This document shows positions 11,292-21,857 of a DNA stretch of 64,000 bases, one piece after another. Location of the stretch: assembly GCF_933775445.1 (NCBI RefSeq), contig NC_065878.1, positions 14,209,395 to 14,273,394 on the forward strand, in the 5' to 3' direction. Source of the DNA: Argentina anserina (lineage: Eukaryota > Streptophyta > Magnoliopsida > Rosales > Rosaceae). Position numbers and translations under genes: made by a program. A model generated the notes under the pieces. That model saw nothing but the letters and a program-made list of their open reading frames with translations. It made no database searches and was not told the origin of the DNA. Numbering within the stretch: position 1 is the first letter of the stretch; every line of letters begins with the position of its first letter.

Positions 11292-11757
11292 TAGGGCTGG
11301 GCAAAAAGCCCGAAGAAGAAAAAAAACCCGGACCGGACCAACGGGCCCGTCCGGGCGGGCCGGGCTTTTTTCCGGGCTCATATGTTGTCATGTGATAAAC
11401 GGGCCGGGCTTTGTTATGTCTGGGCTGGTCCCGGGCCTTCAAATTTTTAAACAAAAAAAACCCGGAAACTCGGAAAATTAGGTGTTATTATGTAATTGGC
11501 TTTTTCGTAAGTGATCATAAACTTATAGAATAGATATAAGGACACTGGAACATAACCAAATCACCCTAAACTTAACTAATTCCAATCCCATGATTTCCAT
11601 TGTCGTCGCCTCGCACTGACGATTCGCTGCCAACCAGCCAAAAACAGAGTTAGGCCCGGAAAACCAGGCGGGCTCGGCCCGGATGATACCGGTCCGGCTT
11701 TTACCCGGGCCCTGCAATTAACTGACCCGGGCCGGATTTTACCCGCGCCCAGCCCTA
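11292..11757. mobile_element. non-autonomous hAT element (466 bp)
   Basis: Perfect 11-bp inverted ends (TAGGGCTGGGC and GCCCAGCCCTA) are flanked by a perfect 8-bp direct repeat GTATAAAA (11284-11291 and 11758-11765), the hAT hallmark. The interior is GC-rich with many GGGCCGGG/CCCGGGCC-type words and no transposase. The target is the TATA box of the surrounding LTR. Confidence 0.92.
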
Positions 11758-13139
11758 GTATAAAATGGAATTAATGGATCTAGGGTTTCCAGAAATGGAA
11801 ACCCTTACCCCCGCGCCTCCCTTTCTCTCTTTTCCCTCTTCTCTCTCTTCCTCCCTGAGTTTTCTCTCCCTCTCGAAATCGCCTCCAGCGATCCTCCTCT
11901 CTGGCCGTCCGTGCCTCTCACCGCCGGTCCAGGCAGCATTGCACGGCCCACAGCTACAAACCCCGAGGTCGGGACGTCCTCCCTCGCCGCCGTGATTCTC
12001 CACGTTGCAACCCGAGCCGCGTTTTCTCTTCCGCCGTGCGAGCTCCATCTCTAGCCATCATCCAGGGGTTCTCGAGGTAAGGTTTGTGCTATTGAATGTG
12101 TTGTGATGTTGTTGGTTTGATTTTGGAGGATTTTGTGAAGGATTGGAGGAGATCGGAGTTGGTGAGGTACCGCCGCCTTAGGCGGCGCGTGTGGGGGCGT
12201 GGAGTGACCTAGAGGCGGCGTGAGGCCGTGGGGAGGTAGAGGAGAAGGAGAGGAGGAGAAATGAGGCAGCGGTGGCGTGCTACGCGCCGGTCTTAGGCTC
12301 GGCGCGTGGGGCCCACGCGCTGCCACAGTGAGTGGCGCGTGTACCCCACGCGCCGCCACGTGCGGCGGCGCGTGAACAGTGTTTCGAAAACAGTAAATTT
12401 TATTTTTACGTGCGGTGAATGAAAAAGTGATTTACGTTCTGTAAATGTAAATTTATTTTACTTACGGTAAATATAAATGTAAATTACGTCCAGTAAATGT
12501 AAAAGTAATGTCGGAAGAGTAAATTGGTAATTATTAATTACTGAAACATTATTTACATTTGAATAGTATGCATACGTACATAAAATACGTAAACAGTATG
12601 TACTCATACATGAATACATAATGGATGTGTATTTGTACAGTCTTACGTGAATAGTACATGCGTGAATAGTAACTCAGGTAATAGTAATTTCGTAAAACCA
12701 GAAAATTGCTGAATAATAACTTATTATTACTGTTTCGGCATTTAAGGTTTACATAACGATTCTAAATTCTTTTCTTATCTTTTCAAGGTGATTGATAATT
12801 CAAGAAAATGAATTACTTTCGGAATTGTGGAATTACGCGTGAGATTATAAGGTGAGTAAAATCTCACATTTACGAATCTAGCCTTGCGGAGATTCAAGAT
12901 TTTGCAGAATTTTAAAGAATGAAATATGACATGTAATTGATATAGTGGAATATATATATTTGTATGAATGGTAAATATGTACATATATATATATAGTTTG
13001 CTATATTTTATTACTGTCGTGACTTCATTGTGAATATGTTCATTTTGGTGAATGAGATTTATACATCGAGCAGGTGATTTGATTTGTACAATATAACATG
13101 ATAATTATTGTATGTGGTTTTAACATTGAGTTTTGTTAA

Positions 13140-13430
13140 AACGTGTTTGTCTTGGGACGAGTTTTTGTCTTCGGACGTGATTGATGTCTTCGGATGAGTC
13201 TTTGTCTTCGGACGTGTTTGATGTTTTCGAACGAGTTTTTGTCTTCGGATGTGATTGATGTCTTCGGACGAGTTTTTGTCTTCGGACGTGATTGATGTCT
13301 TCAGACAAGTTTTTGTCTTCGGACGTGATTGATGTCTTCAGACGAGTTTTTGTCTTCGGACGTGATTTATGTCTTCGGACGTGTTTATGTCTTCGGACCA
13401 GTCTTCAGACGTGTTTGGCATGTCGGAACC
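13140..13430. repeat. minisatellite of GTCTTCGGAC units
   Basis: Alternating 19-bp and 18-bp units beginning GTCTTCGGAC (one continuing GTGATTGAT, the other GAGTTTTT) form an about 37-bp period repeated roughly seven times. The related LTRs carry only one or two copies of this word, so the expansion is local. Confidence 0.85.
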
Positions 13431-14000
13431 TAGCCTTTGGCCGGACGAAAGTTACGATACAGTTAGAGCTCTAGTCTGTTTACCGGAGTACTGCATGTGA
13501 GGTAACATATGGGTTATCGGCTCATGAGTACTTATATTTTTGGATGTTGGGTAGTAGGAGGTTGCCCAATGTCGGCGGTGTACTACATGAGGGGTAACAG
13601 AGGTGTACCAGCGCTCATAAATACCCGTGTTATAAATGCATTTGGGTAAATAGAGGGGTTGCCCAATTTCTCATGAGCACTTCATTTTCATATTTTTAGA
13701 CAACCAGATGGGCCGTCCATTGACTCATGAGTGCATTTATATTTGTTGTTGATTGTGGATTTTTCGTATATATTGATATGTGAGTTATATTTTATTTTAC
13801 TCATATGAGCTGCAAATCTTATCGGGTTTGTGTTTACAATCCCAGTGCACCAATTCGATGGTGTAGGGGATAACTCCGCAGGTGTGGATTAGCGGGAATC
13901 GACGTACCGCTCAGAAGACTTTGAGTTATTTATTTACATCATGTAATGAGGATTTTGTGTGAATTTCTTTGTGAGGATTATAAATTTCTATTTGGAGTTT

Positions 14001-14333
14001 TCCCGAAAGGCTTACGCATCGAAAAGTCAAATTTTAGAGTCGTCACACTTAATACGACTCTCGTTCCGAGTAAAAGATAAAACTATTATCGCAACGAATC
14101 GTAAAAGAGTCGGGTCGTATCAAAAGCAACTGCAAATCTCAGATGGCTTAATATATCACTAGTTACAATCCATTATATATCAAACTTCACCCTCAACATC
14201 AAAGAATCAAACTTGATCGAAAAATGACACCAAATCATCACTAATATCAAGATAAGATTAAGAACCCAGAACACGAGACATCCGAAACAACTGGTAAATG
14301 GGAGAAAGATGCAAACTTGGAGAAATGGGGTGC
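14001..14333. other. junction sequence between LTR remnant and gene copy 2
   Basis: 14005-14120 resembles the inner part of some other retroelement (words such as TAGAGTCGTCACACTTAATA) but is too short to assign. From about 14125 the sequence aligns with the copy-1 segment (shared CTCAGATGGCTTA, and CAAGATAAGATTAA at 14248). No coding capacity seen. Confidence 0.45.
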
Positions 14334-14500
14334 GAGTACAAGAACATTGGGCGAATGTCTGTGAGGATAGCACGAATCTTGAAGGAGGTGGAGTTTCGGA
14401 CATCATTGTCAAGAGTTCTCTTTTTGGTCTTTGATTGAAGATGAGGGGGAGTTCTGACCGAGTTTGGAGGAGGATTTGGGTTTTGGGTTAGTTCTTCCAT
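14334..14500 (-). pseudogene. unnamed gene, copy 2: exon 1 only
   Basis: Begins ATG at 14500 and reads MEELTQNPNPPPNSVRTPP, then KKRTLDNDVRNSTSFKIRAI, parallel to exon 1 of copy 1. A one-base loss near 14355 shifts the frame after TDIRP, and the splice donor of copy 1 is not preserved. Exon 2 is absent; the LTR remnant lies where it would be. The codon that is a stop in copy 1 is CAA here, so copy 1's stop arose later. Product unknown. Confidence 0.6.
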
Positions 14501-14623
14501 TTGAATTTGATGATGCTCTCTTCCTAGCCAACACTCTACTTGACAAGATGCAAGATTATAGATTTGGCCCCTAATCTCTGGCCTTGTGGCAGTTTGAACA
14601 ATCACGTTTTTTTCATTATTTCT

Positions 14624-15165
14624 AAGGTTCTAAAAAGGTGGCGGATTGCCGGTTTTAAATTATTAAATATTTTATTTATATATATTAAATTATTTTAATA
14701 ATCAAATATATATATTAATATTTAATTTTAATTTTAATTTTTAAAAAAATAATATTAATTTACAATAATTTAAGTAGAAAGTCCATATAAAAATATTAAA
14801 AGAAAAGATAAATAATAAAACAAATGTAATAATACTAAATCTTAAGTTCTTCCTCTCCAAATTATTCTCTAACTCCTTCAGACTCAAACTTAATATTCAT
14901 ATCTCATTCCTCTTCTTCTGCTAATGAGATTCAGTTTTCGGAAAAAAAAAAAGACAAAAAGTGAGAGATGCGGCCTTTTTTAGTTTTTTTTAATATCAAA
15001 TTATAGTTAATCGCCTATGACTGAATAAGGCCACCTATAACTAAATAAGGCATATGCGGCCGCCTAATTCATAAAACGGCACAGATGGACGCGGAGACAA
15101 AAAACGCAACAGTGGGTGACCTCGTAATGCCTAGGCGACCGCTTAGGCCGCTTTTTAGAACATTG
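14624..15165. mobile_element. non-autonomous TIR DNA transposon (542 bp)
   Basis: Ends AAGGTTCTAAAAAGG and (reverse) CAATGTTCTAAAAAGCGG are imperfect inverted repeats; a perfect 9-bp direct repeat ATTATTTCT flanks it (14615-14623 and 15166-15174). The interior is very AT-rich on the left, with GGCGACCGCTTAGGCCGC-like words on the right. No coding frame. The 9-bp duplication points to a MULE-type family, but the ends are not diagnostic. Confidence 0.7.
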
Positions 15166-15174
15166 ATTATTTCT

Positions 15175-15886
15175 CTTTTTTATTTTTTTTAAATGATTGA
15201 TTGTGTAAAAAGAAAGAATAATGATTATTTCCCGTAAAGTAATATCGTCTTACTCAAAAATTCTAGACGTCTATATGTTTTAACCGTGGTGCATCTATAT
15301 AAAATATATCATTAGTTCTAAGTATTCATAGTTTATTGATGAACACTGTGGTGTTCTATAAAAATGTAAACTAATCTTGTATTCTACTAACTCAGCACAT
15401 CAATTTTTTTACCGTGAGTCACACACATATATGTACAACTAAACAATTTACCATTTAAAGCGGTAGTGAAATCACGAAATGTGCATGTATCAAATAACAA
15501 TCCACATAACCTTAATCTAAGTTACAATGAAAACTGCAAACATGTCCATACGTGAACAATCTGAAAAGAAAAAGAAAAGGACAATTTCTACATTTCTGAA
15601 GTAAGAAATGAAGTATGGTGTGTATATTGCAATTTTATAACTAAGCAGTATGCAAAATTTTACTCTCTTAAAAAATCTGGTGAAAGTCGTATTGCGGTCA
15701 ATATTTAGATATTTGATAGGTACAATTTTTATACTGGGCAAACTTGGTGATATATCAGTTATGAAAGGACCGGAAACAAACTATAAAAGAACCAAGGTGC
15801 AAAGCTGAAGACCGAAGAGCCCTCTCTCTATTTCAAAAGGTACTCCGATTCTGAATCCTAGAGAAGGCAAAAGAAGAAGAATCAGG
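15175..15886. other. intergenic, partly duplicated from the 9.5-10.96 kb segment
   Basis: No gene. 15265-15540 aligns with the flank of gene copy 1 on both sides of the MULE, and here the MULE is absent. 15770-15886 precedes the short exon at 15887 and may be its leader. Confidence 0.5.
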
Positions 15887-16000
15887 ATGAACCCAGAGGT
15901 GGATAAGCTGGTGAGGAGAACAACCATAGTGGCTACAATTGCTGCTTCTTATTTTCTCCTGACTGCTGACTATGGCTCTGAGCCCAATGTTCTTGACCCT
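15887..16000 (+). pseudogene. first exon of an unnamed small plant protein
   Basis: Starts ATG at 15887, runs 38 codons and ends exactly before GTATGT, a good donor. The peptide contains MNPEVDKLVRRTTIVATIAA, then SYFLLTADYG, then EPNVLDP; the middle is hydrophobic (about residues 13-26), so a membrane segment is possible. I have seen similar small plant proteins but cannot name the family. No second exon can be recognised downstream: after the intron-like stretch to 16500 comes a bestrophin fragment. It is therefore an exon fragment or a gene with a distant second exon. Start choice: only ATG in a favourable context before the donor. Confidence 0.45.
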
Positions 16001-16556
16001 GTATGTTCTCTTCCACCCCCTTAATTTCTTTCTTCTCTAAATTTAATACGGAATCTAGTTGAGAAATGACACACGAGAAAAATGAGAAATTAGTAATCTT
16101 GGGTTACAATCAGTTTGTTCTTTCACTTTATGGTTAATTTTCTTTTGGATGATTTCCCATATCTGTGTTTAGGCAAGTTTGCCTTTTTAGCTCATAAGTA
16201 TTGGTCTTTCGTTGTTGGGTATGAAATTGGACTGATTGGGTATTGGTTTGTGTTTGGGATCAATGTTTTTGTTTATATGTTGCTGACTCTAGTGTTGATG
16301 AAATGTTATATGGAGCAGTGATGTGCTGCTTGTATAGTTACTGTTTTGAACAGAAAGTGATTTGTATTTACTGCACTTCAGGTCTAATATAAGCCAAGTT
16401 GAAACCAGTTTATGATTTTTGTTTGGGTATTTGATAAGGCTGGTGTTGTTGTTCACTTAGAAAGTAAAAATGAGGATGTCGGTGTGGGTGTGGGTGTGGT
16501 TAGCGCTTCTTCAGTATGATTTGGGTATTTGTGCAAGGTCTTGTGGAATAGCAGTC

Positions 16557-18060
16557 AGGTCTTTTTGTCTTTAATTCCTCCCGTGATTGCTTTCACCTTG
16601 GTGGCAGTGATGATTGCAAGCTACAATACAGCGGTTGCATTGGAGTGGCTTCCGGAGGTTTTCCCCATGTCATCCTTGTCATGCCAGCTCACTGCGCCAG
16701 CTTTGGCGCTGTTGTTGCAGTTCAGGACAGAGGCTTCGTATTCAAGATTTGAATAAGGGAGGAAGGCTTGGACTAAAGTGATTGCAGGGACCAATGATTT
16801 TGCCAGGCAGATCATTTTGGGGGTTGAGAGTTCGGGTAATGCAGAGCTAAAGAAGGCACTTTTAAGGTGTAAATCTAGAATTTTTCGATGTGGTCTATTT
16901 GAACCCTTTGATATTTCATATCTGCTCATACTACTTGCTGGTTTTAGATTAGTAAGAAATAGCCTGAGATAGATGCAAGGTTATTGAAGTCGATCATTGA
17001 TTAACTAGGAAGCATTACCTATTGCTGAAGCTCGTGTCCTAATTATAGGGCACCTATAGTTGTATGGCTGTAGAAAGTATAGAGGAACGTAATTTTATGG
17101 TTTATGTTTTCGAGCTTTAGATGTTGAGGAAGATATGAATACAGCAAGTTACATCTAGTAATGGGACCTGATACACCAACATGAGGTGTTGGTTCCCCAA
17201 TAGTTTCAAGTGCACATCTGCCCATCTGCAGTGTTTTATACTTATGGAAGCCATTGCGTCTTTGGTAGAACTCAGCTTCATTAGCTTGGTTTCTTTACAT
17301 AATAGGATTATGTTTCTTTTTCAGTTTTTAAACTGTTTTTTGATCATATTGATGTGATCAGTTGTTATGTATTAACTTTTTTATTGAAGTGTCATGTCAT
17401 ATGTGGCTCTAATGTGGGACACGTGACCTCCAAAATTTTCTTAAACTAGATGATCTGCTAGTTGTTTTAAGCTCAAATCATGGACCTGGCTGCATTATTG
17501 AGTTCATCTCCCAGGCTATCTGAATGCTAAAGTTGGAGGAATCGAGGAGAAATATGTTGGTAATCCCTTCCTCAATCTACAAAACAATCAAGTTAACATT
17601 TTACCTTGAAATTTTGTTCTTAGTTATCCTGGTGCTCTAGTTCTCATTTTCCTTGATAAACTTAAAGTAATTAGTTGCACTTTTTTTCTTTGACAATCTC
17701 TGGCTTTTAGAAATTGGGAAATAATAATTAAAGCTTTACGGATTGGAAATCTCCATCAACATTTTACGTTTGCTTGACACAGGAATTATGCCTTGCTTCC
17801 ATGAAGGAATTGGTGTATGTGAAAATCTCATCGGTACTGCCATTCCTCTCTCTTATACACGCTTGACTTATAGGATTCTAGTCCTCTGGCATCTCACTCT
17901 CCCTATCGTACTTGGGGATGACTTCCACTGGATTGTGGTTCCGGCGACCTTTATTAGCGCTGCTTCGTTGTTCTGCATTGAAGAAGTATGCTCTATTCTC
18001 TTCCTGCTCTGCAATATTTTCTTCTTTTCTCTTTTTTGGAATCTTCTTACTGAGGATATT
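16557..18060 (+). pseudogene. chloroplast bestrophin-like (VCCN1 family) pseudogene
   Basis: The family forms thylakoid voltage-dependent chloride channels. Three homologous blocks are visible. 16557-16870 reads LSLIPPV, VAVMIASYNTAVALEWLP, CQLTAPALALLLQFRTEASY, then GRKAWTKVIAGTNDFARQI. 17452-17520 reads DDLLVVL and CIIEFISQ. 17740-17986 reads CFHEGIGVCENL, AIPLSYTRLTYR, LVLWHLTLPIVL and FHWIVVPATFISAASLFC IEE. Block 1 has TAA after RFE (near 16753) and block 2 a TGA after ISQAI. The transit peptide, first transmembrane region, a middle block and the C-terminus are missing. Blocks are separated by intron-like sequence, so it came from genomic DNA rather than mRNA. Confidence 0.82.
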
Positions 18061-18189
18061 GATTGAGGTACAGTAAAACGAAAAAGATCTTCTATGCTTC
18101 ATTAATGTGTGGAAAATTTTACTGCTGCTAACTTAGAATTACAAAATGATGCTGCAGAATTATGTTCTCTTGTAACTTTAAAGTTCCGT

Positions 18190-18471
18190 TGCTTCTATAT
18201 GCAGTTCATTAATATTAGAAACATGGTCTCTCCCACAATCATTGCCTGTCGTAGTTTGTCTTATCTCATGGATGAGAGAGGCCTCTGGAAGCTCTAAATG
18301 ATGCAATGCAAGCTCAAGTACTTTCCCCTGTATGGCACATTGCATCTTATCTACAGGCTGCTTCCCTTTTTGTACTCGGAATGGAGACTGAGGGGTCTGA
18401 GGCACAATCAGCACTGAAGGAGGGTACTGTGCTTGAAGCCAAAAGGAACACTGCAGCTGGACACAAGTGAA
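18190..18471 (+). pseudogene. C-terminal TPR fragment of a BSK-type receptor-like cytoplasmic kinase
   Basis: Brassinosteroid-signalling kinases end in tetratricopeptide repeats. From about 18205 one frame reads [19 protein letters not shown]. After a frameshift near 18275 another frame reads [20 protein letters not shown], then [20 protein letters not shown], then [13 protein letters not shown], and stops at TGA 18469-18471. This matches the last TPR helices and terminus of the BSK family by recall. The kinase domain is absent. It directly follows the bestrophin fragment in the same orientation, although the two are unrelated genes. Confidence 0.8.
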
Positions 18472-18850
18472 AATCAAGGTTCAGCTGCTCAGGTACCAAA
18501 TAAGACACTACTCAGTTTTGCTCTCAACATGTGTTCACAGAAAGTCCCAAACAAGGGAAGTCGAATCTTCATCCAGTACCAAAGTACAAATGTTGACAGT
18601 ACATCTGATATATCAGAAGTTTCTGATACTTAATCAAGGACACAAAGGGATTAGGACTTAATACCCATGCCAAACATGGCTACGTAAAGATAAAAATGTA
18701 CTGAACACTCTTTTATCCAAAATAAAAGACTGATAAACTTGGAGACTTAATTGAGTAGATGATTGCCCAGCGCCAGTTTGCATTGAAAGGAAGCACCTTG
18801 TCCCCTGAAGATGTTGTTGCTGTATAAAACATCAGTCGAGAACATACCGC
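18472..18850. other. no gene seen; space between BSK fragment and RLP pseudogene
   Basis: Two plus-strand frames (18433-18633 and 18467-18661) overlap the BSK fragment's 3' flank and look like chance. The remainder is the 3' flank of the minus-strand RLP. Confidence 0.5.
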
Positions 18851-21019
18851 TTAGGATTGCCTATTAAGCATCTCCTTTAACTTCCGTCTTATCAAAGCTA
18901 ACCTCACATAGAGCCAATCATTTAGAGCATTCAAGAAGTTGTAGTATGCATATCTCCATGACCTCTTGAATATCAAACTGCCCAAAATCCAACAGCAAAT
19001 CCGAGTCCCAAACTTATGTAGAACCCTTGTGTGATGAGCGAGCTCATCTGCATCTTCTTGACCAAGCGAGCCATTAGTTCCCTCTGGATTACAAACATCA
19101 AGTGGAGGTCCACACAAGAAAAGATTTCCAATATAGGAGGCATCAAAGCCTTGGAGCTGAGTGCCAGTTGGAATTTTACCAGACAAGTTGTTGTATGATA
19201 AATCCATGGCACCAAGTCTATCGATATGAGCAAGGCCTTCCGGAATTCCACCATGCATCTTGTTTCTTGACAGATCAAGTGAATCCAATGACTCCAACTT
19301 TCCAATCTCTGGAGGTATGCGTCCTGTTAAGTGGTTTCTTGAAAGGTTCAATGAAACCAACCCAACAATCTGAGTGATTTCACTTGGTATCTCCCCAGTT
19401 AATCTGTTGCTTGAGAGATCAATTCTCTTGACTAGTCCCAATGTACTCTGGTACGAATACAATGTCCCTTTCCACATAAAGGTCTCATCATCCTCATAAT
19501 AAAGAGAAGTTATTGGTGGTTCTGCCTCAAATGTATAATTAAAAGAATGTCTGATGGTTAGATTTGAATTTCCTTCTTGCGCCAGAGAAGTCAGATTGTT
19601 GACGCATTTTGGTATTTTTCCAGAGATTTGATTCATAGAGACATCCAAAATTTGAAGGCGTGTTAGATGGCATAATTGTGAAGGCAGACTTCCACTAAGC
19701 TGATTAGACTGAAGCATAAGAATGACCAAATTTGTAAAACTGACCCCAAGCCATTCAGGCACTGAACTCGTCAGACTATTGTTTCCGAGATCAATGACAT
19801 TTAAGCTTTTACAACTCTTCAAGGATGAGGGCAGTTCTCCCACTAGTTTGTTGCTTCTTAATTTCAGTGTTTTCATCTGATGTAAATATCTCATACTGGG
19901 TGGAATTTTTCCAGAAAAATAATTGTTACTCAAATCAAGAAGCTCTAGAGTAACCCACTGTTGCCAGCAATCTGGAATTTCTCCCGAAATATGGTTTTTT
20001 GAGAGATCAAGAAACTTTGGAACTTTCACATTGGAAGAACACAAGAAGGAAGTTGCATTTGAGAATTGATTATCAGAGAGATCCAAATATTAAGTATTTG
20101 ATAGATATGAGGGTATTGAACCTTCCAACTGGTTCGAACTCAATCGAACTTCAAATCCATCGAAATGATCGAATGATGTAGCTTCTAAACTCCCTAATGT
20201 TCCTCTAATTTGATCGTTAGAAAAATCTATAGTATGAATGTCAGTAATGAGTCCCCAAAATTAACTTGGAAAGACATTTGAAATATCAGCATAAGACATG
20301 TCAAGGTTGGAAAGACTCTTTTGGGTTCGGAGCCAGTTTGGGAAATTCGGCCCCACCTTACAAGACCTGACCCTCAAATCAGACAATTGAAAGGGAGGAA
20401 CCCAATCAGAGCTGACATTGAATTCTAACAATGAGTTATAGACTTATAGGATAAATCCAAGGAACCTAAACTCATGAGTTGTGAGAAATGAGTTTCTGAA
20501 ATTTCCCCCTCAAAATGATTCACGCTAAGATTTATATAACCCAAATTAGACATCAGCTTAATACTTTCAGGTAGTCTTCCCTTTAATCTATTCCTTGAGA
20601 GATCTAAGGAATTCAAATTTGAAAGTTGCACAATTTTCCAATACTGTCTGGAATCCTTCTACTCAACTTATTCCCAGAGAGGTCTAAATACACAAACCAT
20701 GAAAAGTTGGTAAGATTGGGAAATGGGCCAGCAAGATGATTATAGGAAAGATACAAAGAATGGAGTGAGATTTGAGGACATGCGGACCATCTTTGAACGG
20801 ACTCGGAGAGTTGTTCAGTCAGATTACAACCTAAAATGGACAGATCTCGCAAACTGCATAACTGGCTTATCAGAGAGGTCAAGAGATGGAAGTGAGCTCA
20901 TGTTTGCAAAAGCACCGGGATTCAAACCACTTAATTGGTTGGAAGATAGGTCTAGTGTTTTCGGTGAGCTCATGTTTGTAAAAGCAAAAAGACTCAAACC
21001 ACTTAATTGGTTGGAAAAG
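18851..21019 (-). pseudogene. LRR receptor-like protein (EIX type), C-terminal half, separated by a Tat insertion
   Basis: Read from 21019 down, it begins inside an LRR (SNQLSGL, FANMSSLPSLDLS) and passes through several frames (21060-20824, 20882-20613, 20631-20425). It ends with an open stretch, 20086-18851, containing LRRs, the island region (EDDETFMWKGTLYSYQSTLG), the last LRRs, LCGPPLDVC, and the tail RSWRYAYYNFLNALNDWL. The stop is at 18851. Such proteins are plasma-membrane immune receptors without a kinase. Stops and shifts near 20600, 20425 and 20260 kill it. Two opposite indels scramble the membrane segment (19015-18985). Its N-terminal half is at 34503-37179. Confidence 0.9.
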
Positions 21020-21857
21020 TGTAGTACGGCAATCTGAAAACAAATGGTGAATATAGACACGTGTACAAATAAAATTTAATTTATTCATAATCAAGCGCGG
21101 GGTTACAATTTTTGTGAACTCCTCTGATTCTATCTTCGTATGCAACTTGGCTCAAGGGTGATGTGCAATTGATCTTGAGAATTTGAGTTTGATTTGGATT
21201 TGGATTTGATGAAGAACGATCGATTTAGCAGCTTGATGATTCTTCGTGGACTTGAGTTTGAATTTGGATTTGATGAAGAACAATGACTTTGACAGCTTGA
21301 TGATTTTTCGTGGACTTAATTTTGGATCTGGATTTAATGAAGAACGATTGATTTGGCAGCTTGATGATTCTTCGTGGACTTGAGTTTGGATCTGGATTTG
21401 ATGAAGAACGATCGATTTGGCAGATTGATGATTCCATTCGTGGGCTTGGGAGACTTCGAGATTTCTCGAGAGTGGTCTTGCTCAAGTGATTTTCTCTCTT
21501 CTTCTCAAGTCCCCCCTCTTCATTTTGGAAGTGGTATTTATAGTGTCAAAGCTTAAATTTTATAAAATATTTTAATAACACTAAAATAATAAATTTCTTT
21601 AATTGTATAATTAAATCACGGTGTATTTTTGATTAATTTTATAATTAGTTATTCTCATAACTAAACTAATCAGAAAATAATTGATTTAATTATAACCGTT
21701 AATGAATTTATTAATTTAATCAAATGTCCGATTACCATTTTGAATCGTCAATGACATTCAATTGCCGATTTAAGTCAGAATCACACAGCTTCGATTACGA
21801 TCATCCATTTATGTACTAACACGAATTTTATTCGGATTCGCACTAACTTTTTAACTT
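21020..21857 (-). repeat. 3' LTR of the Tat element, inner end lost
   Basis: Aligns with 33592 onward: TCTGAAAACAAAT, ACAAATAAAATTTAATTTAT, CAAGCGCGGGGTTACAAT, then tandem GATTTGATGAAGAACGATCG-type units, then the AT-rich block ending near TTCGGATTCGCACTAA. After 21857 homology stops, while the right LTR goes on about 100 bp to TGTCTACA, so this copy is truncated on its inner side. Confidence 0.85.
21170..21450. repeat. tandem units of about 60 bp inside the LTR
   Basis: Four to five degenerate units repeat the words GGATTTGATGAAGAACGATCG, GCAGCTTGATGATTC and TTCGTGGACTTGAGTTTG. The right LTR has the same array at about 33760-34020. Short frames in these arrays are not genes. Confidence 0.8.

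Larger units (their letters stand above)
10967..14000 (+). repeat. gypsy LTR (family A), 3' truncated, with hAT insertion
   Basis: Starts TGTAATAACCCG and shares blocks with LTRs at 40.3, 46.4 and 59.5 kb: a run around CGCGACACGAGAATCGAC, TAGAGCTCGTCGATACGA, the TATA region, a GC-rich leader, and the CATGAGTAC-rich 3' half. The family's usual ending (GGGGTTGTGACA) is missing; homology fades near 14000 and unrelated sequence follows. It carries the hAT element 11292-11757 and a minisatellite at about 13140-13430. No internal region is attached, so it is a solo or truncated LTR. Confidence 0.75.

Noticed and set aside
11139..12359. GC-rich frames (Pro/Arg/Ser-rich) around 11.1-12.4 kb
   Set aside because: They lie in the LTR leader and hAT element; the same composition occurs in the sister LTRs at 41, 47 and 60 kb.
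13140..13430. CRISPR-like regular repeats
   Set aside because: Repeat and spacer are both repeated, there are no unique spacers, and the context is plant LTR.
13120..13474. Open frames on both strands over the minisatellite
   Set aside because: Produced by the GTCTTCGGAC repeat; no conserved protein signal.
15517..15741. 74-residue minus-strand frame
   Set aside because: No family match, AT-rich codons and no splice or promoter support.
16115..16321. Hydrophobic plus-strand frame of 68 residues
   Set aside because: It lies in the intron-like stretch after the 15887 exon; T-rich sequence gives Phe/Leu/Val-rich peptides by chance.
21225..21556. Frames rich in Ser/Lys over the 21.2-kb repeats (also 33.66-34.15 kb)
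   Set aside because: They are translations of the LTR's 60-bp units.
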